A DNA stretch of 64,000 nt from Monomorium pharaonis (Eukaryota > Arthropoda > Insecta > Hymenoptera > Formicidae): NCBI RefSeq assembly GCF_013373865.1, contig NC_050476.1:1720501-1784500 (forward strand), in the 5' to 3' direction. Each line of letters begins with the position of its first letter. Within the stretch, counting starts at the first letter, position 1. A program made the position numbers and the translations under genes. The notes under the pieces were generated by a model. The model saw only the letters and a list, made by a program, of their open reading frames with translations. It was not told the DNA's origin and searched no databases. Shown here piece by piece: positions 40,452-52,300 of this stretch.

Positions 40452-40465
40452 ATCTCCCAGGTAAC
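40452..40465 (-). promoter_or_regulatory. X-box-like (RFX) site upstream of CFAP57
   Basis: On the minus strand this reads GTTACC, TG, GGAGAT. The first half matches the RFX half-site perfectly; the second half is poor. It lies 197 bp upstream of the CFAP57 ATG in the same orientation. RFX control of ciliary genes is well established; the assignment here is inference. Confidence 0.35.
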
Positions 40466-40882
40466 GCATCCCCAAACTCGTACATTTAGTTCGCCCTTAT
40501 ATACTTATTAAATTTATTAACTGAGTATCCAATTCACGAAACAGTGTGTGTCGAAGGATTTGAATTAGAACATAAAATTTTTCAAGCCTGTTTTAAATAA
40601 TTTATAATATTTCCGCTGTAATTTCGAATAAAATATTTTCGTGCTATATAATATAAAAGAAAAACATTTGAAGAAATAGAATATATACACATAAAAATAC
40701 AAGATGATTTATTTTTATTTAAACAAGCAATTTTCGGAGAAATAATATATTTTTCGAAAATAATTTGTTATTCTTGTGGAATTCGTAAAATTTAAAGTTT
40801 GAAGTTTGAAACCGCTATTACAATCGTTCGCAGTAAATCATGAATTAAAATACAAAATTTTATAAACTTTAACTAAATTCTC

Positions 40883-41130
40883 GACCAGAAATACATTGGC
40901 GCTGCAAGTCCATATTTTTTAATAAACAATAGCTCAAACAATTGTTCCTTCATTGCTCCATCAGAATCCACAATTGCTCCCCTTTTAAAATTAATACTTT
41001 TCAAAATATTTACAAAAAACAAAATTTTATTTTTACTAAAAAACATTTATAATAGCTCTATGCAACTAAGTAAAGTATAAAATGATTGTATTAAAAAATA
41101 TGGACTTGCAGCGTCAACGTATTTCTGGTC
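40883..41130. mobile_element. MITE-like element with ~40-bp terminal inverted repeats
   Basis: The left end at 40,883-40,923 (GACCAGAAATAC..GCTGCAAGTCCAT, then T-rich) and the right end at 41,091-41,130 (TTAAAAAATATGGACTTGCA to TATTTCTGGTC) are near-perfect reverse complements over about 40 bp. The interior is AT-rich and noncoding. Total length is about 248 bp. Confidence 0.7.
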
Positions 41131-41150
41131 AGTCTGGTCCGGTCAAATAA

Positions 41151-41356
41151 TGCTTTAGTGAAGACTCGAACCCAACTTAGCAGAGATTCAAACTCAAGTT
41201 AGCGAAGATTCAAATCTAAGTAGGTTTAAATCTCTGCTAAGTTGAGTTCGATTCTTCGCTAAAGCGTTTTGTCCAGCAATCAGATAACGCTTTAGCGAAG
41301 ACTCGAACCCAACTTAGCAGAGATTTAAACCTACTTAGGTTTGAGTCTTCGCTAAC
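41151..41356. repeat. Large palindrome: 69-nt arms, 21-nt loop, plus a partial third copy
   Basis: The arms at 41,198-41,266 and 41,288-41,356 are reverse complements along all 69 nt with only a few mismatches. A direct partial copy of the right arm precedes them at 41,151-41,195. Each arm itself ends in a short inverted repeat (TTAGCGAAGACTC and GAGTCTTCGCTAA in the right arm), so the unit looks like a tiny terminal-inverted-repeat element inserted in opposite orientations. There is no open frame. Confidence 0.8.
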
Positions 41357-41865
41357 AATACGAATTTATTATTAAATAAAAATCGAACCTTGTCGAGACA
41401 TAATAGGTATCTGAATAAAATATCAGTCTAACAGCAAATAAAAATAAAAATTTATGTTAAATTATAAATAATCACGAAAACTTGAGTAGTTACGCGCGAG
41501 CTTCCACAAGACTGTCGCCTGTCGGTCTTCAATAGTACTTCGTTGATGATTGTCCAGGCAATAGGAAGTAACCGCGAACGGTTCCGTTAAGAGATCACTT
41601 TGCGCTCGAAACCGCAGTTTTGGCGCCAAATCGTTTGCACGACGAAAGATCAATGTAAACACAGCTGTGATCGGTTAATTCGATTATACACACCGACGTC
41701 AAGTAGTTGTCCTTTTACATTGGAGACTCAACGTTGCCTCCTCGCGGCGGTCTAACCTACGTCAATCCCTATTTCCAAGGTCAGGTTCTCGCTGGAGTCA
41801 AAAGCAACCTTTCAGGGAATCTTCACGATCTGCATATCGTTTTCCCGTTGATCTCCTTCCTCAAG

Positions 41866-43559
41866 ATGATGGAGGACTCTATGACGGCGCGCCTGAAGAA
41901 GCTGGTGGCGGACGGCAACGAAGCTCTGGAGCTTAGGTTAATCCGTAACCTCGACGACTTGCAGTCGGAGGAGGCTATCTTCAAGCCGGAGATGACTCAC
42001 CAGGTGTTTGGTGATAGGTCCGTTACTGTCAATTTGTTGAAATTAATGCTTTAATCAATTAATATATACAAAAATATGTATTAGTTTGTTTTTTTTTTTA
42101 CATTTTGTATTAATTATCATTCTTATTTTCTTCTCTCTTTACAGGGAGATGATATTTGGTTACCTGGATCTAAAAGTACAGCTGTACTACTTGGCAGGTT
42201 GCTTGGAAACTTATCTGGGAATGACTTATACAGAGAAAGTGAATGCAAAGCATGACGGAGTTGAACCCGATGAGGTGTTAACAAAGATTGCCCCATGGCT
42301 GGCTCCTGATGTTCACTATAGTTTGGCTACTTTCACCAAGGCGCTTGCCAAAGATGATACATTCACGCCACATGGAGAAATGATGCACTCTTTCTCAATT
42401 GATGGTACCTATTAATTTTTTTCCAATTTCTGTCTACACACGTGATAATTCTAAAACTGTAAGTATATAAGTTTTTTTTTTTTATATGTAGATGAAGGCA
42501 CTGTGAGACAATTTGTAGTCTACAAGGCAGATATGAGTTACAAAGGATACAGGGAATATCATCAAAGGATTCAAACATTCCTTCTTTGGTACATAGATGC
42601 GGCTCTTTTTATTGATCTTGATGATGAGCAATGGCAATATTTTAATTTGTAAGTATGACTTGATATTACATTAACTGAATATTAGATAGTTATGTATAAC
42701 ATACATAATCTTCATTAAATAATTGCTATTTCAAAACAGATTCGAAAAATATACAACGCCCACAGGAAATACTCGATATGCGACGATTGGTTTTGCTACT
42801 GTGTATCGTTATTATGCTTATCCACAGCACATTCGACCGCGTATCGCTCAATTTTTAATTTTACCGCCATTTCGGAGGATAGGTCTTGGCAAGCATTTGC
42901 TGCAAGCGATTTATCGCGAATATATTGGCAGGCAAGAGGTTAAGGATATAACAGGTAAAAAGAATCAATCGAATATATTACATTTAATAACTGTATTTTA
43001 ATGAATCTGTGTTTACAGTGGAAAGTCCGTCCGAAGTATTTCAACGATTGCGAAACTACGTAGATGCCTTAAACTGCAGCACATTGCCCAGTTTTTCACC
43101 GAATCGTTTACAGCATGGTTTCGACAATGAAATGATCGTTGAAGCTAGAAACAATTTTAAAATAAACAAGGTATTTACATTAACCATTTACTTCGTCTCG
43201 TTTCCGCCCTCTATTTTTTCTATTTTAATTTATAAATATTTTATCCACAGAAACAGGCCCGCATAGTGTACGAGATCTTACGATTGCAGGAAACGAATGT
43301 TGCGAACGCGGATGAATATCGGGCGTACAGAATAGATGTGAAGAAAAGACTGAATATTCCATTTAAGAGAAAACAGAACGAGGAGCTAAAAATAGAACGT
43401 GCTTTGAAGAATGCCGCAGATAAGAGCACGTACACAAATGGTACTGGTCTGCCGCCTGACGAGCAACGTAAGGAGATGCTGGAAAAGGAATATCGGTTCT
43501 TGGAAGAAGAATACAAGATGGTCATCAAGCGATTGGAATACGATTCCTCTGAGCTGTGA
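41866..43559 (+). CDS. HAT1: Histone acetyltransferase type B catalytic subunit HAT1
   Basis: HAT1 acetylates newly made histone H4 at Lys5 and Lys12 before chromatin assembly, working with an RbAp46/48-type partner. Six exons join in phase: 41,866-42,017, 42,145-42,404, 42,492-42,648, 42,740-42,954, 43,019-43,170 and 43,251-43,559. They encode 414 residues, against about 419 in human. Family motifs include PEMTHQVFGDREMIFGYLDL, DEQWQYFNLFEKY, the acetyl-CoA-binding signature RRIGLG at about residues 235-240, and the C-terminal NKKQARIVYEILRLQ. I chose the ATG at 41,866 (a second ATG follows at once) because human HAT1 begins at the same point of the alignment. The frame stays open upstream to 41,707 but without an ATG. 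A possible poly(A) signal, ATTAAA, lies at 43,663-43,668. Confidence 0.95.
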
Positions 43560-43699
43560 AATTGAATACGCATTGATTAATTAAGAAATTTTTATGCTGT
43601 GAAAACAAAATTAAAATTAATAATTTCTAACGTTTTATATTTGTGTACAGACACTTTTGTTCATTAAAATTTGTCTTGCTTTTCTATTTCTCATGATGT

Positions 43700-43885
43700 T
43701 CAGTTGTTTTCGATTGTTAGTTCGATAGACACAACCATGCTCGGCTCGTGATTATTTGGCACCCATGTTATCTTCCGTCGCGTCAAAATGGTTAAGTAAC
43801 CGTCAGTATGCGGAATCTTCAAAATTTCTAGTACAAGATTTGCCATATCCTCGTCAGCGAAACAGCGCGGTATAAAGGTCTTCAT
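43700..43885 (-). CDS. Possible 61-residue small protein, unrecognised
   Basis: A single ATG-started frame on the minus strand with an in-frame TAA just upstream. The translation is not low-complexity: MKTFIPRCFADEDM at the N-terminus and ITWVPNNHEPSMVVSIEL near the C-terminus. It lies between HAT1 and the TSSK gene, divergent from TSSK with about 150 bp between the two ATGs. I do not recognise the family. It may be a genuine small protein, an exon of a longer gene, or chance. Confidence 0.3.
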   Translation of the reverse strand: MKTFIPRCFADEDMANLVLEILKIPHTDGYLTILTRRKITWVPNNHEPSMVVSIELTIENN

Positions 43886-44038
43886 AATTTACTTTATTGA
43901 ATGGAGATTCTGCAACATTGTCAAGTTATCCGTATTCGCAATGGAATCCGTGTCTACGCGTCGAATAACGTGAGAACGGCTTACTATGAATTATGGTAAC
44001 GCGACCGATAGAATGTCGTCTGTCGTCCCACAAATTTC

Positions 44039-45943
44039 ATGTCGCACCTCAGCCAGACGCCATCCGAGGAGGCCACACTGTTAGCCCGAGGGTACAAGCT
44101 AGTGAAAAAGCTCGGCGAAGGTTGTTACGCAAAAGTTTGTACCCTCATTATCAAAATCTCCGTTTATCCTTTTAGAGATAATTTACGCAACACTAATTTT
44201 TTCTTATTCAACGATAGGTGTTTCTAGCCGAGTATAAACCGGAACGCGAGACGGAGAAAAACAGTGTCCTGGCTTGCAAAATAATCGACACGGCAAACGC
44301 GCCAAAGGACTTCGTTCGAAAATTTCTGCCGCGTGAGCTGGACATTCTAGTGAAACTAAATCATCCGCATGTCGTGCACGTTCACAGCATTTTCCAGAGA
44401 CGTACCAAGTACTTTATATTTATGCGCTTCGCCGAAAATGGCGATCTTCTTGATTATATACTGAAGAATGGCGCGGTAGCGGAGAATCAGGCTCGCGTCT
44501 GGTTTCGACAGCTCACCTTGGGTATTGCGATATACTTTTTTTTTTTAAATTGTTAATTGAAAAGATCAATTATGAATGCATAGCTTGTAAACTTGTGATC
44601 GATAAATTAAGCTTGTGAAAACTCAAAGTCTTTAAGGGTCGATTGTTCCAACTTATTGGTAAATTTGCCTACCAGGTAAGCATGTGTCTATCGTCATTTC
44701 TTTTCTTAAATAAATAAAGGCGAACATATATTTATCTGATAGGTAAGTTTACCAAGAAGTTAGAACAACCAATCCTAAGATATTTTTTTAATGTCTCTTA
44801 AACGATATATGCTGTCTAAAATATTCATAGCATGGATGCTTTTTCTTAACGCGTGTTTATTTTCTTCAGGTCTTCAATATTTACATGAGATGGAAATAGC
44901 GCATCGCGACATAAAGTGCGAGAACGTTCTTATCACGTCAAACTACAACGTCAAACTGGCAGACTTCGGTTTTGCTCGTTATATGGTCGACAGCCGTGGC
45001 AAGCGCGTTCTGAGTGACACGTATTGCGGCTCGCTGTCGTACGTGGCTCCAGAGATCCTTCGCGGTTACCCATACAATCCAAAGATATCCGACATATGGT
45101 CGTTGGGTGTGATCCTCTATATATTATTAAACAAAGCTATGCCATTCGACGAGGACAACATAAAGCGCCTGTACGAGCTGCAGGTGGCACGCAAATGGAA
45201 ATTCCGCAGCAAAGTAACAGGCAGTCTGACCGATCATGTGAAGAAGCTCGTGAGCAGTCTGCTCGAGCCAGACGTGTCTAGGCGTTGGCGTTTGGATCAG
45301 ATCGTGCGGGGCGAATGGATCGCCATGGATCCGCGTCTCGTAGTGCTCACGCCCGCGGAACAGATCGCGCTCAACAACGCGATCGAGGAGCGTAAGAGAC
45401 ATGAGGCGAAGAGGGACCCGGTACGGGCAGACAGCCCAATCACACAATCGTTACTCCTAAACATTCTTTACAAGTCCAAGTCCCTCTTAGCGTCGTTTCC
45501 GTCGTACATCGTGCTGATGATGCGTAGAACGCTACTGGTCATTCACTTGGCGTACACGCTCATTTTGTCGCACATCCGACGATTGCGAGACTAACTAAAA
45601 TAATTTTGCGAAACTTAATTTACCGTGTCTCGTCGAGTAAACGTGTCAATATTTTCTTACGTTTTGTAGAGCAAAATCTATAATTAAAGAGAGCACGCAT
45701 AATATGCGCAAGTAATATCGCGAAATTACGAATAATCGATTTTCAGAGACGACACAAAGTTGAGGAGACAAAAAAGATCGATGATGAGTACAAAATCAAC
45801 CTAGAAAAGGAAAATGTAATGGTCCTCAAAGACGTCGCAAAAGTACGTGTCCTTATAATTAATTACAAAGATAATGTTAAACGGCAACTTTCTTATCTTT
45901 TTCTCAGGGGACAGTTTCCACAATTATGAAAGCCGAGGTGTGA
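44039..45943 (+). CDS. Testis-specific serine/threonine kinase (TSSK family)
   Basis: TSSK kinases act in sperm formation. Five exons join in phase: 44,039-44,134, 44,218-44,521, 44,870-45,420, 45,747-45,842 and 45,908-45,943, giving 360 residues. A complete kinase domain is visible: glycine loop LGEGCYAKV from residue 25, Lys53 in LACKIID, catalytic loop HRDIKCEN at 145-152 with Asp147, DFG at 165-167, activation loop SDTYCGSLSYVAPE, and SDIWSLGVILY. FVRKFLPRELDIL and HRDIKCEN are typical of TSSKs. The last two exons form a charged tail (KVEETKKIDDEYKINLEKEN). The third intron begins after CCG with GTACGG, a modest donor; reading through it gives a different hydrophobic tail ending at 45,594. 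A poly(A) signal AATAAA lies at 46,008-46,013. I cannot say which TSSK paralogue it is. Confidence 0.9.
44633..44778. mobile_element. MITE-like element in TSSK intron 2
   Basis: The left end at 44,633-44,677 and the right end at 44,738-44,778 are reverse complements over about 40 bp with few mismatches. Core motifs are GATTGTTCCAACTT..TTGGTAAA on the left and TTTACCAAGAAGTTAGAACA on the right. The loop is about 60 bp and total length about 146 bp. It is noncoding and lies wholly within the intron. Confidence 0.75.
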
Positions 45944-46189
45944 CTTAAAATCTAATCCTTCCTGATTTAACGTAATATATTTATATCTTTATGCAAACAT
46001 TTGTCATAATAAACTAGAAATAGTTTGATACATTACATACACTTAATATATTTTTTGTACAATTAATACAAATAATTAATATAAATCTAGAAAATTTTTT
46101 CATCGGTTCTTCTCTTTTTTTTTTTAATTTCAAATTACTGCAAGTAAGGACGATAAATATAGGAAATATACAAAAATAACAATTTATAA

Positions 46190-46329
<140 letters not shown>

Positions 46330-46382
46330 AATTTGTTTTCCGAATTCAAATACACTCTCCGAGAAAATTGTTAAAAAATATC

Positions 46383-49300
46383 TCACGTATAATAACCTAC
46401 ATATCGTGCTTTCAATACAGTCGTGCTGTTTTCGGTTGTCATTGTAACGTAATAATCGGCACCGACAGCGAAGGTATCTATTTGCCCTTCTAAAGTCATT
46501 TTAAAAATGTGCTCGGGACGGAAGAGTCCTCCAAAATTCCACATACCATCGGATCGTATCAGCAAATATTGACCATTCGGCGTCTTACTGATTACAAACG
46601 AATCCGAGCCTGGCAAAACAAACTGGGTGAACTCGTTCCACACATGGTAACGCAATATCAAGGTTTCCTCGGATAATCGCAAAAAGATCCACAATGACTG
46701 ATTAATCGGTTCAATAGACACTTCAAGTATGTCAGGTACGTATAATCCTGTCAAATGTTATTTTGTAACGTTACGATCTTCACAATTAAAATGCAACTAC
46801 ATAAGTAAGATTTCTTTGAGACTTACCTGCCACTTGATGAACTAATTGCTCCGTATCGATTAGTGAATAAATTGAGACGAGATCTGTTGATACTAATACT
46901 ACAAACACAGTATCATCCAGCAGTATTATTTTCTTCATTATAAAGCTGGTATTTTTACCAACGATAAAGTCCGTATCGTTACAAAATGAGGAAACATTTC
47001 CTGACTCGCACAGACAAGTACTGTTGAGATTCATGTACTCTACATCTTCAGAAGTGTCAGAAGCGATTTGTAACACAAATTTATCGTCTTTGCTCACCAC
47101 TTCAAATTTGCTCACATAAACAGCGCGATCTGCATAAAAAACGATTAATATTTTAACGAATCATTATTGATGAATTGGACGATTTAAATGTGTAGCTTAC
47201 TTTGCAGTGCAGTTGTTATGCTTTCCGTCGATGCTACGATTTCTGTCATTTTGTTCAACATAATATCTATTTTATTTTCACCAGTAATATTTGCTAAGTC
47301 TACCTTTTCGTAGAGCTTATCGATTGTGATATTTCCGAAAATTTCAAAATCGTTTCTGAAATCCATTTTACTTTCTATCGTCTGCACCGCTTTACGTTTT
47401 TTCACTTGCTTGTTTATTAATTCCGTCAGATTTACATCATTCACAGTACCATCGATAATAAGAGCTGGCGCGTTAATATGGCCTCGTATTCTCTTGATAC
47501 CAAACAACGTTTGATTTCCAGATTTCAATAACGCGTCATTAACATTGCGATCCATAATCGTACCTTTGACGCTATGGAAAAAACAAAGCTCTTAACAACA
47601 TTAATAAGAAAATTGCTATGGCAGAAATATCAATTACCTCAAATTGTTCAAAGTGATGTTGTTAAAGCTTTTTCGACCTTTAATTGTAATCGGCTTGTGA
47701 CATTTTTGAGTTACAGCAAGTTTAGCAAAGTCCGAAAAGTTTATATTCAATGTCGAGAGATTTTTAGTTGTCAAACCAAATATCGTTGTCTTCCCAGTGA
47801 CAATGTTTTGTTTTGCATCACGCCTAACGATATCCGTGTTTAAGTCGATGCCATTAAATTTACCATCCCAAGTCATATTATCTAAGTTAAATAAAAGAAT
47901 TAACTTATGTTCTTTTAAGATTCAAAAAAAATAATATTGTCCTCTATATTAAAAAAACTGCCTTACTTATATATAATTCTTCAAAATGCCATGCAGCATC
48001 TATAGTTTGCGCCGTGTCTCTCATTAAGGAATTAGTCAACAAATTGTTCAAATTCAAGTCCGAAGACTGAATAGTTGAATTAAAATTCGGTGCAATGATA
48101 TTGGGCACCACAACATTCGTAAACTCCGCACGTACCTCGATATGCTGATCTTCCGTTTTGCTCAAAAATTTGTCCTTTTCTTCCCTCCACATTTCTATAT
48201 TCAACGTATTATTAGCATTCTGAAATAATAATTAAATTTTTAAGCAACATTAGCTTTTCCTTCGTTTCATTGATATCCTTACCATTATGTCGATGCTATT
48301 CTCTAGCATTATGTTTTTAAAATTCATATTGCTACCAGATAAAACTATTTCCTCATTTGCCATCCATAAGTCCTTAGATAATTGCTTCAGATTCACATCT
48401 TTTATATTTTGTACCACTGGCTCTTTTAAAAATTTAGCTGATCCTAAAATAGAAATATTAATCAATTTTTAAAAAATCTTTTCTTCATAAAATGTGACTA
48501 TACAAATTAATTTTATTGTGTACCTTCTATTATAAATGTTGATGGCGCATCACTCGCGACATAACCGAAGGTCTGAGGCACATATATCGCATCTGCAGTT
48601 AAAGTTGTAGCAATCAATTTTGAACCCAAATTAAGAGGTGTATCTAAATGCGAAAATTTTAATGTCGAGCTGGAAGTGTGTACGTTGTCCGACGTGAAAC
48701 CACGAGCTACAAAAAAATTTTTTTAAATAAGTTACACATTGAATTCTCACTCATTTCAAATTAATGTGAAAATATAAGCTTACCAAATGTCACGTGTTCT
48801 AAAGATATGGGATCATCTACTTTTAGTACATTTTCCATAAAAGACTGTATATTTACATTATTGATTTTTTCAATATTGCTATCCCCTTTTATAATTACGT
48901 TCTTTACTCTCCTAGGTAAAGAGAGATTAAAGCGAACTGGCGTCACGAGATTATTTACAACGAGTTTTGCAACATTTACTGGTCCTCTGATATGATTTGG
49001 GCCTATCCACTTGTTCATTTCATTTTTTAAATCTGCATAACATATATAATAAGAATAGTGCAAAAACTTGAATCAATTTCAATTAATTTTACCTGTTAGA
49101 TTTATTCCCTTGATTTTCGACGTTGTTAAATTCTTCACGAAAACCGGACCTGTAAATCGCTTCGTTGAAAAGTCAACGCCATGCAAAGCCGAACCGAAAA
49201 TTGACGCCGAATTGGAGACAATTGTATTCAAGTTACGAGCTCCAAGGATGTGTGAAACGTTTAAATTTTTTACAATTATGTCGCCCATATCTATGGAAGA

Positions 49301-52300
49301 GGTTTTAATTTCCGGGGTTATAACTTCCGCGGCACATATGGGAATTGTCAATCTGTAAGTATCATTTTTTAGAGGATCTAGAAACATTGTATACACTCTA
49401 TAAAGCAATGAGATGTACGTACTTTGGAGTGGGAAGATTTTCATAGGTAACGCTTGATAAAGTGACATTATTATTCGTGTATTTTGTACCAGAAATAACG
49501 ATAGTTTCAGCAGAATTCTTCGTTACCCAATTCTGTGGTAAGTCCGACAGAGTTACGTTGGTCCATTCCTGGAAAATAAAAATATTACATAAATTCAAAA
49601 GTCGTCATATCTATACTGACCTAAATTTTAAATTAATTACCGTTTTGTCGCTGGATAATATCAAACGCACTGGCACGTTAGAATCCAGCGGTACGCTGTT
49701 CTCCAAAATCTCTTTCATCGATAGCCCAGAACTTTGACTAGATCTGATGATATTTTCAGCCTTGATAAAGTTTCTGAATGTTACATTTCGTAGAAAACGA
49801 TCGCCAAATAATGTCAACGGTGTGAGAATCTCTTTCAAAGGCTTTATTTTTTCGCCTATCTTGCCTGTTATTCTTCCTGTTATCTCGACTGGCCCTGTAA
49901 GTCTCACTTTCGCAGCGGTTATCGAACCATCCATCACAGTGGCCGGGCCATTTAATGGCAAAAGGAAGTTGCCTTCAGTTAGATGTAAATCTTTTACTTC
50001 CGCCTCTTCCATATACACTGTTTGCTTAGTGCTTCTCGTTACAATGTCTAACGGAATCGAGACATTCGTCGCATGTAAGTTAGTGAAGACATGTTCACCT
50101 AAAAAATATAATACAATATATATCAAATTATATAATTCAATATCTAATTATTCAATACAATTTAAATAGAATACAAGATGCATCACACATAATGAAGGAG
50201 CTAGTACAGTACATTAAATCACCTGAAATTACTTGGTCTCCCGAAACTTTCAAAGTTCTCTCTTGCAAGTCTCGCATCAGTATCCCGTTAATGGTTTCTT
50301 TGACAAATATATCATCTATTTTAAAATTAGGAAGGGGGCATTTCCAGTTATTTATTGTCTTTACTTTTAATTTTTCTTTGAACTCTAAGACTTCATCGGG
50401 TTCCGAATTCACGTAATTAACTGTAGGTTTAATTCCACCGTCCGTAATTACATGATGAATGTGACAATTCGTTTTGCACTTAACTGTCATCTTCTTGCCG
50501 TGCAAGATCGTGTGTTTAGACCTATCGGTGTTTTCTGTTCTTTGTGCTAAGAGACTTTTTGTCAAGTTTAATTTAGCGATCATACTCTTGTACTGCTCCG
50601 TCAAGCGAACCAATTCCTTTGCGTTATAACCGTTTATCTGATAACATTCACATTCAAATTTTCATTATTCAATTTAATATAAAAATCTATTTTTTATTTA
50701 ACAAAATAATGTTGTACTCCGGGTGTACTTTCACCTAAGTGCTAATGAAAATTTAGTACATTGTTTTTGTTACTAAATTTTAATAATCTAGAATAACATT
50801 TAATAATTTTTTTACTTGAAAATAATGTTAGTTTAGTTATTAAATTCTAACACCTTGTATCTATAAAGTAAACATAAAAAGAATTCTTAATTATGTTAAT
50901 ATTAACATAAGGTAAATATAAGTAACATTCCAGGAGAGACTGAGAGACATCTTACGTTTTGCACACGGAGGTGACCGATGCGTGCATTCGAAATCACGGC
51001 TTTCTTTAAATCAGGAAGCGAGATTTTTCGAGAAGCTTTTTGCTTGGTATTGGAACACCAAGCTGCTGTCTCGTCCAGTATGGATTTCCACGTTTTCATC
51101 AAGTGAAGAAGATTCCAAGTGGCTTTCCAAAATTTCCATTCTCTAGCCTGATTCTGCGTCACCAGCATGTCCTCGCCGAACGACCGAATAGAATGAATCT
51201 GTCGAACGTTCGTTAATTTTTGGGGCAATCCCTGAAACCTCCATCCGTTATACTGATAAATTTCCACAGTGTTCTGCTCCAACGAGAGCAGGATGATGGT
51301 GTTGCCCGTCGTCAACGAGCGGACGTGCCTCGCTGGGGCGACTCTTTGAAACGGCACGAAGCGGCCGTACATTTCCTTGTACAGGATCGTGGACTCGTTA
51401 CCAGCCAGAACTAGGAAGCGCTCCTCGAAGTGACCTTCCTTGAACTGAAATGAAGTGACGTCGTCGGCGCGACGTAACTTCTGCATCTCTACGAATCTGT
51501 TGGAACGCACGGAAAATCGGAGTATCCTCGTATACGTTCCCACAACGACGATGTGCATGAGGCTCTTACACTGGAAGGGAAAGAGCTTTCTCGCGCCGAA
51601 ATTCAACGTGTCGATCTTGTCGAAGTTCTCTCCGAGCCAGACGTATATAGATATTCTCGTCTCCGAGGCAATCCCCAAATACATCTGATTTATTCCGAAC
51701 CACATGTTCATGTGTATCATCCCAGGAATTTCGAACTCCTGTTTGAACTGTAGCTCGTATCTTCCACTTTCGTCTTTATCAAGGCGCAGAATGATGACTC
51801 CATCGGTGTCCTTCTGCACAACTATAAGTGTGCTAACGCTATAATTGTTGACAATTATCCGTTTTCCATTGGGTTGCGGATATGTGCCGACAAGATGAGC
51901 TTTGTCATTCTAAAAAAAATATATATATTTAGGTGTTTTTTTTTTCTATTGTTTTGGTATGAAATAAATAGATGTAAGTGATCACGACGTACAACCAATT
52001 GATAAAGTAGGATATCTGAGTCATTAACGGCAGCTGCGAACCAAAGCAATTGGTATTCATCCTGTATGGAGAAAAAGGCCGTATCCCGGAAGTCTGGCAG
52101 ATCGAGGAATGTCTCTTCAAAATCTTGTAGCACATACACGCCTGTGAATAAAATCGAAATTCGAAACTGCAATCAAACTAATTCGTAAAATATTTTTATT
52201 ATTACTTTTTTTAAATATTATAATATTATATTTTTATTATTATTTTTTTATCATTGTTCATTAACATATTCATGAAATATTTTTTAGTATTGAATATGCA

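Larger units (their letters stand above)
40256..41865. other. CFAP57-HAT1 divergent intergenic region
   Basis: The two genes are transcribed away from each other across about 1.6 kb. It contains an X-box-like site near CFAP57, an inverted-repeat element at 40,883-41,130 and a large palindrome at 41,151-41,356. No extra gene was found. Confidence 0.8.

Noticed and set aside
41707..41865. N-terminal extension of HAT1
   Set aside because: The frame is open but has no ATG (it would need TTG), and the protein family begins at the ATG I chose, so this is more likely 5' UTR.
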